From assembly GCA_965262305.1 (NCBI GenBank), contig CBDHEY010000002.1, positions 1,998,188 to 2,062,187 on the forward strand: a DNA stretch of 64,000 bases, written 5' to 3'. Shown piece after piece: positions 43,049 through 52,757 of the stretch. The stretch comes from CBDHEY01 sp965262305 (GTDB lineage: Bacteria > Pseudomonadota > Gammaproteobacteria > Pseudomonadales > Cellvibrionaceae). Position 1 is the stretch's first letter; every line of letters starts with the position of its first letter. The notes under the pieces were generated by a model. That model did not search any database. It was given only the letters and a program-made list of their open reading frames with translations, and had not been told where the DNA came from. The translations under genes and the position numbers were made by a program.

Positions 43049-46000
43049 TTAATTTTCTAAAGGAGCAAATTCTTCCTCGTCGGTAATGTAGCTCTCGCGA
43101 TCAAGTGATAAAAGATAATTTAATAAATCCTCAGATTGCTCTTCACTAAATTCTCTAGAATGAGATCCTCTGTTAAACACATCAGTTAACGTCGCCGCAC
43201 TACCATCGTGGAAATATGGGGCGGAATCCCATAACTGAATCAAACTCGGCGTGCGAATGGCAGCAAGATTGTCATTTAGTCTGCTACCAGAACTTTCAAT
43301 TATCGTTCCAACATCATGTGTGCGACCATCCCGAAAAGCTGCTCCCACATGACATTCACTGCAGTTATCCGCAACAAAGATTTGTCGTCCACGCTCAGCG
43401 GACTCACTCAAATCTCCGGTGTATGTTCTGAAAGGCGAGCGCAGCACACTATGCAATCCAAGGCTGGAAATGTAATCAGAAAGTGCATCTAATTCATCCG
43501 AGACATTTGACGTAATCACTTCAAGGGGGCTTTCGTTTTCAAAAGTCTGTCCAGGTATTAAACCTGCTGCGCGATTGAGCTGTTCAATTTGTATTTCAAA
43601 ATCTTGGACTTCGTCAAAATTTGACGACCAGTGCAAATTCCCAAAGCGTGTGCCACTCGTGCCGTTAAGCGATAATGTATTCCTCAATCCTTCACCTAAA
43701 TTTGTTAAGTCCCAAACCATGCCATCATGCCCTCCCCCTGCATGACAAGATGCACAACTGATGTAACCTTCTGGCGATAAATCTGGCATTCGAGCATGAT
43801 AGAAAAGCTGCAAACCCAAGAGCTCTTCTTCATTAAGTACTTCTTCTGTCACCGTCGAAATTGATTGACTTGAAATAGATAGATTTCCATCATGAACAAA
43901 TCCAGCGATATCTAAAGCGCTAATACTTCTATCACCAAAATTTTTAACATAAAGCGTTCGTAAATTGCTACACATTGTTTGTGGTGCGCTTCCAACAGGA
44001 ACCAATGCGATATCGTTAGTGCTCAGATCGTCAAACTGAATAAAATTGTTTCCTTGTAGTGCGGTAACTCGAACATCGCCATCAACCAGAAAGGAAATAC
44101 CATGTGGATCTGCGGCATTATCCAAATCGATGGTACCAGCTCTGGTAGTTGGATCATCGTTTATATCTAGGTTAGTTGTAAGATCGATAGTTGCAATCAT
44201 TGGACGAATCGTGTTGTCATCATCAAGAGAAAACCCATTGAGAAATTGTCCGCGATCCACATTTGCTTTGTTTGCAGTCACATATGCTCTGCTTCCGTCA
44301 GATTCAATTACGATACCGCTAAGATAATTAGGTACCCCGCTTCCATGTGTGAGATCATCTGCAACAGTGATCTTGTTTATGATGATGACCCTGTTAAATT
44401 CGAGATCATCACCTACTGATAAATCATAAACCTCGGCTCTTTGCGAATTAGAAATAAAACGTGTAACAAGTAAACGATCATCGAAACTTGCCATAGCTTT
44501 TGGCGTAGGACCCACATTAATACGGGCAATAATTTCTCGGTTGATTGGATCTATCTCGACTACTTCACCAGAACCGTATAACGCCACATAAAGAGACTCA
44601 TTAATAAATAACGCGGATACTGGTTGAGTACCATGCCCAGTATCGATAGTAAAAACCGGGTAACCTTGATTGTTAAAGAAAACTACTTTGTCATCATCAC
44701 GATAAGTAATCGCAATCATGTTGTCTGACTGAGCAACAGAGGTTGGATGATCATATTCAAGCTTAATTTCCCGGTTTAAATTCAAAGTTAATTCAAAATC
44801 GGTTGGGTTCACTGATTTTTCAATAAGAGCGACGCTGTCGTTGTCGGGATTCACCACCCATATCAAGCCTTCCATCTCTTGGCTCGGTGAACAAGCCATT
44901 TGACTTGATTGAATTGGATAATAAGCATCGCCATCAAATGATGGAGGCAAACCCGGTTCTGGAGTAGGTAAAACCGGATCAGCAGTAGGAATTGGAGTAG
45001 GAATATTATCGGGAAGAGAATCTCCTGTGGAAAATTCAAATTGATAAGGTACGATTTCATTTCCCATGTAGTCTTGAATACCAGTCAAACTTACTCTGTA
45101 AGCTGTGTTTTCGCTAAAATCAGATTCTGGAAACATTGAAATTGTGCCGGTGTGAGAAAGCTGATGTCTAAATGGAATAGACTCGATGACTTCTCCACCT
45201 GTATTTAGCCTTTCCAAAGATAGCGCATCAACCAAAGTTTCTGATCGAAGCGTCTCGGGAATATGTATATGAACAAAACCGTCAACCGGATAATTTGTTT
45301 GGCTTGCTAAAGGTCGATGACCAGAAACAAAGGGCGGATTAGTATCCGGGTCATCACTACTTACAAAAAAACACATACCTTGTTCATTGACAGAGTTTGG
45401 CGTTATCCCTTCATCGAGCCCACCAAATAAAGCAACTTGCCCTAAGGGTCGAAAATACTGACTCGCATCACAACCATTTTCGTGTGTTGGAAACTGATAA
45501 GTAATATCTAAAAATTCACCGTTATCGATTTGGCCGTCATCCAAGTAAGCTGCCTCACATCCAGGAATATCGATTCTAAATTGATCAACGTAAGCATATT
45601 GATCTTGAAAGTTAACGTACATTGGGTTCGTAGTTTCAGTACCGAATCTTGGATTAGTTGGTGTAGGTTCAAGTGCATTAAAATATATTTCGCAGGTTAA
45701 CCTTGGGTTGCGCGGGTCTAGAAAATCGACAATATAAAATGCAGGATGAACACGTCGTGCATTTTCCCTTGCAGCCCAAATCATTTTATGAGTTCCATAT
45801 GGTTCAACCCAATATCCACCAATTCCGGTCGGATTTCCATTCGGTTCTGTTAAAGAAGGATTAAAAACACTGAGTAATTCGGGAACCCGCCCGTTTCTGT
45901 ACCCTGAAGTGTTGTATATTGCTAAACCCGTATTTTGTTGATCCGACGCAACAACCAATAGATTCCCTTGCCAAAACGGAAATCCGGTTACACCGGTTAA

Positions 46001-46624
46001 ACCAAGATGATCCCACCGAACAAAAAACTCACCTAAAAATGGAATATCTTCATCCGGTGCAAATACCATCGGATTTCGAATTCCAAACTCTTGAGAATCA
46101 ACATTGTATTCCCAAAAATTTCTTACGAAGTAAGGCGCTGTCAATCCTAGTTGCCCAAGTGGATCTGCTTCAAATAAAGGATCTCCGTCGAGATTTCTTA
46201 ATACCAATTGTGAATTTGAATCGCTTGCATTTGGGTTAAAGGTCCAGTAAGTACTGCTACGGGCATACAAATGAGCTTCGCCATTTGCATAACGAATACC
46301 TGTTGCATGGGCGTCGACCGGTTCGGACAGACCTTCCATTTCTCGAATTAGAATTGGGTTCGTTAAATCACTGAGATCCCATACATTGTCATTTTGATCA
46401 AGCACGACACCAGCTGCATCGCTACTACTAGGCCCTTCAGGTAAACTAACTAACGCTGGTCCAATTGGCATTAGTATTGTTGTGCGTCCATATTGCACAC
46501 CTCGCTTCGCCAAAAAGTCGCCTTGACTGCCTAAATCAATATTGGGTGGATAGTCTGCGGAAAAACTATGAGATATAAAAAAGAAAAATATTAAAATATA
46601 AAATATTTTTGGTCTAAGATTCAT
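43049..46624 (-). CDS. large exported propeller protein with di-haem cytochrome c (MauG/CcpA-like) domain
   Basis: An 1191-residue periplasmic or surface protein with a signal peptide (cleavage after SFSA). Domain order as read: an N-terminal beta-propeller-like region (about 25-440), an Ig-like bacterial domain (about 445-560: FVSGHRPLASQTNYPVDGFVHIHIPE, AYRVSLTGIQDYMGN), a Pro/Glu/Pro linker (IPTPIPTADPVLPTPEPG), a second YVTN-like propeller (about 580-930), then a di-haem cytochrome. Haem sites are CASCH at 957-961 and CSECH at 1088-1092, 131 residues apart, as in di-haem peroxidase/MauG proteins, with a conserved YFHDGSAATLTDVF near the end. The start overlaps the stop of the lipoprotein gene in TAATG, so they are translated together. 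No partner quinoprotein gene is seen. Confidence 0.82.
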   Translation of the reverse strand: MNLRPKIFYILIFFFFISHSFSADYPPNIDLGSQGDFLAKRGVQYGRTTILMPIGPALVSLPEGPSSSDAAGVVLDQNDNVWDLSDLTNPILIREMEGLSEPVDAHATGIRYANGEAHLYARSSTYWTFNPNASDSNSQLVLRNLDGDPLFEADPLGQLGLTAPYFVRNFWEYNVDSQEFGIRNPMVFAPDEDIPFLGEFFVRWDHLGLTGVTGFPFWQGNLLVVASDQQNTGLAIYNTSGYRNGRVPELLSVFNPSLTEPNGNPTGIGGYWVEPYGTHKMIWAARENARRVHPAFYIVDFLDPRNPRLTCEIYFNALEPTPTNPRFGTETTNPMYVNFQDQYAYVDQFRIDIPGCEAAYLDDGQIDNGEFLDITYQFPTHENGCDASQYFRPLGQVALFGGLDEGITPNSVNEQGMCFFVSSDDPDTNPPFVSGHRPLASQTNYPVDGFVHIHIPETLRSETLVDALSLERLNTGGEVIESIPFRHQLSHTGTISMFPESDFSENTAYRVSLTGIQDYMGNEIVPYQFEFSTGDSLPDNIPTPIPTADPVLPTPEPGLPPSFDGDAYYPIQSSQMACSPSQEMEGLIWVVNPDNDSVALIEKSVNPTDFELTLNLNREIKLEYDHPTSVAQSDNMIAITYRDDDKVVFFNNQGYPVFTIDTGHGTQPVSALFINESLYVALYGSGEVVEIDPINREIIARINVGPTPKAMASFDDRLLVTRFISNSQRAEVYDLSVGDDLEFNRVIIINKITVADDLTHGSGVPNYLSGIVIESDGSRAYVTANKANVDRGQFLNGFSLDDDNTIRPMIATIDLTTNLDINDDPTTRAGTIDLDNAADPHGISFLVDGDVRVTALQGNNFIQFDDLSTNDIALVPVGSAPQTMCSNLRTLYVKNFGDRSISALDIAGFVHDGNLSISSQSISTVTEEVLNEEELLGLQLFYHARMPDLSPEGYISCASCHAGGGHDGMVWDLTNLGEGLRNTLSLNGTSGTRFGNLHWSSNFDEVQDFEIQIEQLNRAAGLIPGQTFENESPLEVITSNVSDELDALSDYISSLGLHSVLRSPFRTYTGDLSESAERGRQIFVADNCSECHVGAAFRDGRTHDVGTIIESSGSRLNDNLAAIRTPSLIQLWDSAPYFHDGSAATLTDVFNRGSHSREFSEEQSEDLLNYLLSLDRESYITDEEEFAPLEN

Positions 46625-47070
46625 TATTGCACCTCAATAAATTCTGGTTCACTGAAGACACTACTTCCAAGTTCGTCGTAAGCTTCTACAAGTAAGGTAT
46701 AATCACCAGGAGCAATTGCAGTTTCCAGTTCAGTACCGACGGCATTAAATATCAATGGTGTTGCATTTCCCGACCAAATTAAAATGCGATAATTATTTGC
46801 AGATAAATCAGTCCAATTTAACTCCAAGTTCCTATTTATCAACTGAATTTCAACTTCTAAATTTTCTGGATCAAATGTAGGTGTGAACATTGGTGTAGGT
46901 TCTGAAGGGGGCGTCGAGGTTGCAACAGGGTCGGGGATTGACCCTGGAGTAATACCTGATATGGGTGTTTGGGTCGGCGATGGAAATGGATCATCGCTGT
47001 CTGAATCAGTTCCACCTCCCCCGCAAGATGAAATTAAAAACAATAACACAAGCAATAAATTCACTCTCAC
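46624..47070 (-). CDS. lipoprotein with fibronectin-like domain, co-transcribed with cytochrome
   Basis: A 148-residue lipoprotein: signal peptide with ISSC lipobox (Cys16), a Ser/Asp tract and a Pro/Thr-rich linker (GSIPDPVATSTPPSEPTPMF), then an 85-residue beta-sandwich of fibronectin type III character (LELNWTDLSANNYRILIWSG, GDYTLLVEAYDELGSSVFSEP). It overlaps the downstream giant cytochrome gene by one base (TAATG), which implies coupled synthesis of equal amounts. The same type of Pro/Thr linker occurs in the cytochrome protein. It may anchor the complex at the outer membrane. Confidence 0.75.
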   Translation of the reverse strand: MRVNLLLVLLFLISSCGGGGTDSDSDDPFPSPTQTPISGITPGSIPDPVATSTPPSEPTPMFTPTFDPENLEVEIQLINRNLELNWTDLSANNYRILIWSGNATPLIFNAVGTELETAIAPGDYTLLVEAYDELGSSVFSEPEFIEVQ

Positions 47071-47396
47071 AAATATTACCTCATTGATTTCATAATGTAT
47101 AAATTTTGCTTATAGATACTTTCCAGACTCACAAAGCATAGGTCATACCAAAATAGAGCAACGATTCACGTGAGCACTCAAGACATAGACTGATTTACAC
47201 ATTCATAAAATAATCGAGCAAACTTTTCAAAAATAGCTAAAACTTTTCTTTCTGAAATTAATTTTTAATTAATAATTGATTTCTAATTAATATATGAATG
47301 AAAAACATTTATACTCTAAAACGACAAGAACAGACAATTTTTGCATACGAACAATCAAATTATATTTACTTAATATCTAGATAGTTATTGCCCAAT
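47071..47396. other. gene-free region upstream of rsmE and the lipoprotein operon
   Basis: About 326 bases between two divergent genes. Very AT-rich in the right half with a run of AATTAATTTTTAATTAATAA (47255-47275). It must contain both promoters. No hairpin or operator stands out. Confidence 0.4.
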
Positions 47397-48113
47397 ATGA
47401 ATTTAGTCATTCTCGAAGAAAACCAATTTATAACTGAAAACCGCGCATTGCTTTCTCCGCGTCAGACCGAACACATTGATAAAATATTAAAACTCAATCT
47501 AGGAGATTCGATTTCAGTCGGAAAAATAGATGGCAATATGGGTAACGCCAATTTGGGAATAAAAACTCAACACGGTTACGAAATTGAAAATATTAACCTC
47601 AATATTGCTAGCCCAAAAAATATTCCAGTTACATTGATTTTGGCAATGCCCCGCCCGCAAATGCTTAAGCGAATTCTACAAACAATTGCTTGTATCGGAG
47701 TCTCTAACGTTCATTTCATACAAACATCTAAGGTTGAGAAAAGTTTTTGGGGCTCTCCCAGTGCTACCAACCGAGCCATTCATGAACAGTTAAAATTAGG
47801 TTTAGAACAAGGCGTCGCGACACAGTTACCGAATACATTTTTTCATCGTCGTTTTAAACCCTTTGTGGAAGATGAATTATCGAGCTTATTGAGTAATGGA
47901 ACTCATCTTATTGCACATCCACAAAGCTCAAACTCAATGTCTCAATTTATAGACCAAAAACCGGTTACAATAGCAATTGGTCCAGAAGGTGGATTTCTCG
48001 ATCAAGAAGTTGAGATGTTTGAAGCAAATGGCTTCATCAGATGTAATATGGGTACACGAATTTTAAAAGTTGAAACGGCAGTCACAGCCTTACTTGCCAA
48101 ATTGTTTCTTTGA
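47397..48113 (+). CDS. rsmE: 16S rRNA (uracil1498-N3)-methyltransferase RsmE
   Basis: A 238-residue SPOUT methyltransferase from the ATG at 47397. An in-frame TTG three codons earlier is less likely. The PUA-like N domain is followed by the knotted domain: TLILAMPRPQMLKRILQTIACIGVSNVHFIQTSK, WGSPSATNRAIHEQLKLGLEQG, IGPEGGFLDQEVEMFEANGF and the final MGTRILKVETAVTALLAKLFL, the SAM-binding trefoil signature. It methylates U1498 of 16S rRNA. It is convergent with the GGDEF-EAL gene. Confidence 0.95.
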   Translation: MNLVILEENQFITENRALLSPRQTEHIDKILKLNLGDSISVGKIDGNMGNANLGIKTQHGYEIENINLNIASPKNIPVTLILAMPRPQMLKRILQTIACIGVSNVHFIQTSKVEKSFWGSPSATNRAIHEQLKLGLEQGVATQLPNTFFHRRFKPFVEDELSSLLSNGTHLIAHPQSSNSMSQFIDQKPVTIAIGPEGGFLDQEVEMFEANGFIRCNMGTRILKVETAVTALLAKLFL

Positions 48114-48176
48114 ATAAAGAAACAAATTTCATAATGCCAAATAACCCGCAATGAATAAGACATATTCAAAGCATCG

Positions 48177-50624
48177 TTAATAATTAGAACGCGCTTGAAT
48201 ATCTTCGGCTAACAATAGAGATTTAAATTGCTCAGCAGGCAAAGGTCGACTACAACAATATCCTTGATAGTAGCGACACCCATACTCCTTGATTAAGGAC
48301 AATTGCTCCAATGTTTCTACGCCCTCCGCAACAACCTCTAAATCCAGCATCGCACCCATTGCACTAATTGTTTCAACGAGTACACGGTCATTTCGATCTA
48401 ACGTTATGTCTCTAACAAAACTTTGATCAATTTTTAGAATTGAAACAGGCAATTGTTTTAAATAACTAATTGACGAATATCCAGTACCGAAATCATCCAG
48501 TGCAAACAATACGCCTTTTTGTTTAAGCGTTGTCATGGTATTGATTGTTTCTTCGAGATTGGAAATAACCATTCCTTCAGTAATTTCCATTTCTATGATG
48601 TTTGCGGCAAATTTTTCTTCATCCAATATTTTTATGACATCATCGACGAAGTGAGAAAATCGAAATTGCCTAGGACTAATATTAATACCCAAACGCATAT
48701 TATCCGTCCAGATACCCTCGTCTTTCCAAATTTTTACTTGCCTTATAGCATCTTTTATTACCCATAGCCCTACACTAACGATAAGGCCAGATGTTTCCAA
48801 AATCGGGATAAATTCGGCAGGAGAAATTAGCCCACGCTCAGGATGATTCCACCTTAAAAGTGCTTCTGCACCAGAGATCTCGGAGGTTTCAGTGTCGACT
48901 CGAGGCTGGTAAAACAAGACAAACTCTTCGTTATCTAGGGCTTTGTGTAACTCACCTTCCATGACTAAAACATTGCGAGCATTGTCTGCCATATGTTTAT
49001 TAAAGAATTGTATCCCGTCGCGCCCTTGTTCTTTAACCTGGTACATCGCAGTATCTGCATAACGCAATAGCTCATGAACTCCGGAATCTTCATCTGGAAA
49101 CAATACAATCCCTACACTGCAGGTCACATGTAACTCTATGTCATTATATATATAAGGCTCGGAGATAAATGTTCGTATTTTTTCACCAATCTCTTCCGCC
49201 TTAAGAATCGCTGTAGATAGCTCTTCTCCGAGCAGACTCAAAACAATGACGAACTCGTCCCCACCTAAGCGTACAACAACATCATTTTGAGTTGTGATCA
49301 AAGAAAGTCGTTCTGCAACATGCTTAAGTACACCATCGCCGACCGGGTGTCCAAGTGAATCATTAATATTTTTAAATTGATCTAGATCAATAAATAGCAA
49401 AGCGCCAAATGAGCCACTTTTAGCAGACTTTTGTAGCTCTTCCTCTAAACGTTCAATTAAATATGAACGGTTAGGCAGGTCTGTAAGCGCATCGTGATAT
49501 GCCATATGTTCCATAAGTTGTTGTGCGCTCTTCAAATCAGTAATATCGGCAGATACAACCAACGCAACTGTTTCATCATAAAAATCCATTGGCATCACAT
49601 AAGTATGCATCTGCCTTTCGGCACCTTTATTATCTCGCCAGGTTTCTTCCCAGATTTGAGCGGATTCCTTGGTTTCAATCACACTTATATCTAGTGACAT
49701 TATTTCTTTTGGTGATGTGACGAAATATTCGGAAAAGTCACTTAAGTGAGATCCACGCATTGATTCCGGTGTAGTGTGTAAGAAGTCTGCCAAGGCTTTG
49801 TTTGCGAAAATATAATAACCATCGCGATTTCTCGCTCCTACCCAAACCGGTAAACTATCGATAATTTGTCTAACGTGCTCTTCACTTTTACGTAAAACCA
49901 CTTCAACCGAGCGGCGTTTAGCTAAAGCTAAATCCACCGCTTCCAATAATTGATTAGCGCTATTAACAATTTGATGGAGCTCATCTCTTTTATTTTCACT
50001 AAACCGAGTTAAACGCTGCTCGCCAGGGCTTCCTGGATTAATTGATTTAAGCTCGCTAGAAATGCTGATTAGAGGTCTCGTCAACATGTAATAAAAAGCA
50101 ACAAATAAAAATAGCACCAAGAAAAGACTACGAACTAAACCAATGCTAATTAACACCGCTGCATGTTGGTAAAATGCCTGATAAGCCGCATCCATATCTG
50201 CAACGAATCGAATATGGCCACTCACATCCTCGTGACCAGGAATCTGGAGCGATGACTTGAACAGCCTCAAATCATCGGTGAATTGTTTAGTAAACCATAT
50301 TGTTTTGGAATTTTTCCTTAATTTGCTTGAAGATGCGAGTTCATTACCCAGTTCATCATCAATCGTCACCGCGATAATAAAATCATGTCTCATTAGCCCA
50401 GCCGCCACTTCTTTAGCCAACATATTATCAAGCGTGTGAACCGCTCGAGCGGCTGGCGGGGTAGAAACCTCTGTAATTCGGTTGATTAAACGATATATTT
50501 CTGCTGATTGGACTTGAAAATCGATGTATATCTGAAGCGCACTCATGAAGATACCCACCAGCAATGCGATAACGACGCCGACCTTCGCCAACCGGAATGA
50601 AATACCTTGAAAAAAAACGTGCAC
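48177..50624 (-). CDS. membrane sensor with PAS, GGDEF and EAL domains (c-di-GMP turnover)
   Basis: An 815-residue protein starting with GTG. Two membrane helices (about 10-30 and 155-180) bracket a periplasmic sensor of about 125 residues. A HAMP-like region, a PAS domain (about 240-370, EEHVRQIIDSLPVWVGARNRDGYYIFANKALADF), a GGDEF domain (residues about 454-458, RLGGDEFVI) and an EAL domain (EAL near 587) follow. The EAL catalytic set is complete (EALLRWNHPERG, NISPRQF, EITEG, DDFGTGYSS, KIDQSFV, AEGVET), so phosphodiesterase activity is likely; the GGDEF signature is also intact. Substrate is cyclic di-GMP. Confidence 0.93.
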   Translation of the reverse strand: MHVFFQGISFRLAKVGVVIALLVGIFMSALQIYIDFQVQSAEIYRLINRITEVSTPPAARAVHTLDNMLAKEVAAGLMRHDFIIAVTIDDELGNELASSSKLRKNSKTIWFTKQFTDDLRLFKSSLQIPGHEDVSGHIRFVADMDAAYQAFYQHAAVLISIGLVRSLFLVLFLFVAFYYMLTRPLISISSELKSINPGSPGEQRLTRFSENKRDELHQIVNSANQLLEAVDLALAKRRSVEVVLRKSEEHVRQIIDSLPVWVGARNRDGYYIFANKALADFLHTTPESMRGSHLSDFSEYFVTSPKEIMSLDISVIETKESAQIWEETWRDNKGAERQMHTYVMPMDFYDETVALVVSADITDLKSAQQLMEHMAYHDALTDLPNRSYLIERLEEELQKSAKSGSFGALLFIDLDQFKNINDSLGHPVGDGVLKHVAERLSLITTQNDVVVRLGGDEFVIVLSLLGEELSTAILKAEEIGEKIRTFISEPYIYNDIELHVTCSVGIVLFPDEDSGVHELLRYADTAMYQVKEQGRDGIQFFNKHMADNARNVLVMEGELHKALDNEEFVLFYQPRVDTETSEISGAEALLRWNHPERGLISPAEFIPILETSGLIVSVGLWVIKDAIRQVKIWKDEGIWTDNMRLGINISPRQFRFSHFVDDVIKILDEEKFAANIIEMEITEGMVISNLEETINTMTTLKQKGVLFALDDFGTGYSSISYLKQLPVSILKIDQSFVRDITLDRNDRVLVETISAMGAMLDLEVVAEGVETLEQLSLIKEYGCRYYQGYCCSRPLPAEQFKSLLLAEDIQARSNY

Positions 50625-50879
50625 GACTGAGCTCTTACCCGTGAATAATTAGATTAGCCTTTTCGGAAAATGTTTAAAAATGTCGAACAGAGGTTAACAT
50701 TAAAAGCTAACCTCTTGAATATAACATGATTTTTGGTGTTTACGCGCGTCCAAGGATCACGCCATTTCGAATAAAAAACCTATTTTATTCATCAATTTAC
50801 TTATTAAGTGTAGTTGAAACCGGAAGTAAAAATTTAATATAACACTCTGCTTTTAAAAATAGATAATTACAATCAAAAA

Positions 50880-51734
50880 CTATATATTGATTGCGTTCAC
50901 AAACAATGACTCGTGCGACACAGCATCAGTTTCGACACGAGAGTCTCTTTCAATTTCTAAATTCTGAAAGTCGAAAAGGTTAGAGTCAGCCAATTGGGAA
51001 AGAGAAACACGTTGTAGCGAGGCAAAAATAGTGTCAACGCGACCGGGGCTTAATTTATCCCATTCTGCGAGCATCTTCTTGATAGACTGTCGCTGTAAAT
51101 TTTCTTGGGATCCGCAAAGATTACAAGGGATGATAGGAAACGCCTTGATTCTCGCAAATTCAGCGATGTCATCTTCGACACAGTAACTCATGGGTCGAAT
51201 TATGATGTTTTTCTTATCGTCCGAAAGTAACTTTGGCGGCATAGCCTTTAACCGGCCGGCATGAAACATATTCAAAAAGAGAGTTTCAACGATGTCATCT
51301 CTATGATGACCTAGTGCTATTTTTGTAGCGTTTATTTCTTCGGCAAACCCATAGAGTGTGCCTCGCCTCAAACGAGAACATAGCCCACACGTGGTTTTTC
51401 CTTCTGGAACGACTGACTTTACAATACTGTAAGTGTCTTTTTCGACAATATGGTACTCAATACCCAATTTATCTAGATAATTAGGTAACACTTCCTCTGG
51501 AAACCCAGGTTGCTTTTGATCCATGTTCACCGCAACGAGATCGAAGGAAATTGGAGCTGATTTCTGAAGACTTTGTAAGATATCCAGCATCGTGTAGGAA
51601 TCCTTGCCCCCAGACAAACAGACCATTACTCGATCACCCTCTTCGATCATATTGTAGTCTTCTATTGCTTTTCCAACATTACGCCTTAGGCGTTTTTGCA
51701 ACTTGTTAAATTCGAGTTTTTCCCGTCTTTCCAT
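50880..51734 (-). CDS. ttcA: tRNA 2-thiocytidine synthetase TtcA
   Basis: A 284-residue TtcA. It thiolates cytidine 32 in certain tRNAs, using ATP and an Fe-S cluster. The PP-loop is CLSGGKDSYTML near residues 40-50. The two CxxC motifs that hold the cluster are CGLCSR near 116-121 and CNLCGS near 205-210. Gene length and order are normal. A stem AAAACCC/GGGTTTT with nine-base loop lies in the 260 bases upstream (51877-51900), of uncertain role. Confidence 0.95.
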   Translation of the reverse strand: MERREKLEFNKLQKRLRRNVGKAIEDYNMIEEGDRVMVCLSGGKDSYTMLDILQSLQKSAPISFDLVAVNMDQKQPGFPEEVLPNYLDKLGIEYHIVEKDTYSIVKSVVPEGKTTCGLCSRLRRGTLYGFAEEINATKIALGHHRDDIVETLFLNMFHAGRLKAMPPKLLSDDKKNIIIRPMSYCVEDDIAEFARIKAFPIIPCNLCGSQENLQRQSIKKMLAEWDKLSPGRVDTIFASLQRVSLSQLADSNLFDFQNLEIERDSRVETDAVSHESLFVNAINI

Positions 51735-51994
51735 CAGTACTTATTCAATCTATGTGTATTTTTAGGATCGCCATTGTACGAAAATCATGCGAGAGAGGTA
51801 AACAATTTCCGACAACAGATTAATCTCTAATCTTAGTAGGCAAGCGACTACCGGGCTCATTTTATGCACTTGGAGAAAAACCCGATTTAATAGGGGTTTT
51901 ACAGGATTTAATCTTCTGAATTACATAGGCACGACAATTGCTGTGACTATATGTAGTAATAAATCAGTTTTTAACCAATAGATTATTCTTGACC

Positions 51995-52669
51995 ATGCTT
52001 TTACAGAATATCGATGCGCTTATTTGTAACCATAAAAATCATTCATTGGTTCAAGTTATCACGCCTAAACGATTACAAAGGTTTCAAAGTATTATTCTTG
52101 GCTTTGATGCCTACGAAGACGAAATCCTACTTGGAGGAATCTACCCTCAACCAAGCCCGGAGATGCTTGAATATCTCTTAGAGGAACAGTTTTGGATTCA
52201 GTGTAATTACAAAAATCAGTTTTTAAACATTGGAGCAAGAACAAATGAAATCATTACATCCAGCGATCTGATATCTGCGAATATAGTCGAAAGTAAAATG
52301 ACCAATGATCGAAGATGGTCGCCTCGTGCAGAGTTTAAATCTTTTCATGGCCCAAAAGTAGAAGTGATGCCTACTCATGGCGAAATCGAAAGAGGTGAAG
52401 TGAAGAACATTAGCTATCACGGAGCCATGCTGGAATTCTTTGGCGCTGACCTTAGAAAAATTATCAGTCAAGGAGAATTCTTGAATATAAGAATATTTTT
52501 CAATGAACAATATGTTATTGAGACAAAAGTAAAAGTAAAACAATGCTTTTTTCGCAGAAAACCCTGCCGTCATTCTGGTATACGAATAGAATTTTCTAAT
52601 TCTAGAGATATCGATCAAATGCAGATACAAGAGTTTGTTGATCTTACGACTCAGCCTTTGGTCGCATAA
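51995..52669 (+). CDS. PilZ-domain c-di-GMP receptor, YcgR-like
   Basis: A 224-residue protein. The ATG at 51995 is preferred over a TTG two codons upstream; neither has a strong ribosome binding site. The N-terminal part (about 1-100) is the YcgR/flagellar-brake type beta domain, and the C-terminal PilZ domain carries the c-di-GMP motif RRWSPRAEF (the RxxxR at about 110-115) and NISYHGA (NxSxxG at about 141-147), both intact. In related species such proteins bind the flagellar switch and slow the motor. It sits near the GGDEF-EAL and TtcA genes but is divergent from TtcA. Confidence 0.82.
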   Translation: MLLQNIDALICNHKNHSLVQVITPKRLQRFQSIILGFDAYEDEILLGGIYPQPSPEMLEYLLEEQFWIQCNYKNQFLNIGARTNEIITSSDLISANIVESKMTNDRRWSPRAEFKSFHGPKVEVMPTHGEIERGEVKNISYHGAMLEFFGADLRKIISQGEFLNIRIFFNEQYVIETKVKVKQCFFRRKPCRHSGIRIEFSNSRDIDQMQIQEFVDLTTQPLVA

Positions 52670-52757
52670 ACTTTATTTAAAGAACTATTAATTTGTGTTG
52701 CATTTTCTTGTTTCGAAGTTACCATTTCCTCCCTAATTTTGTTTCAAGAGAAGTATC

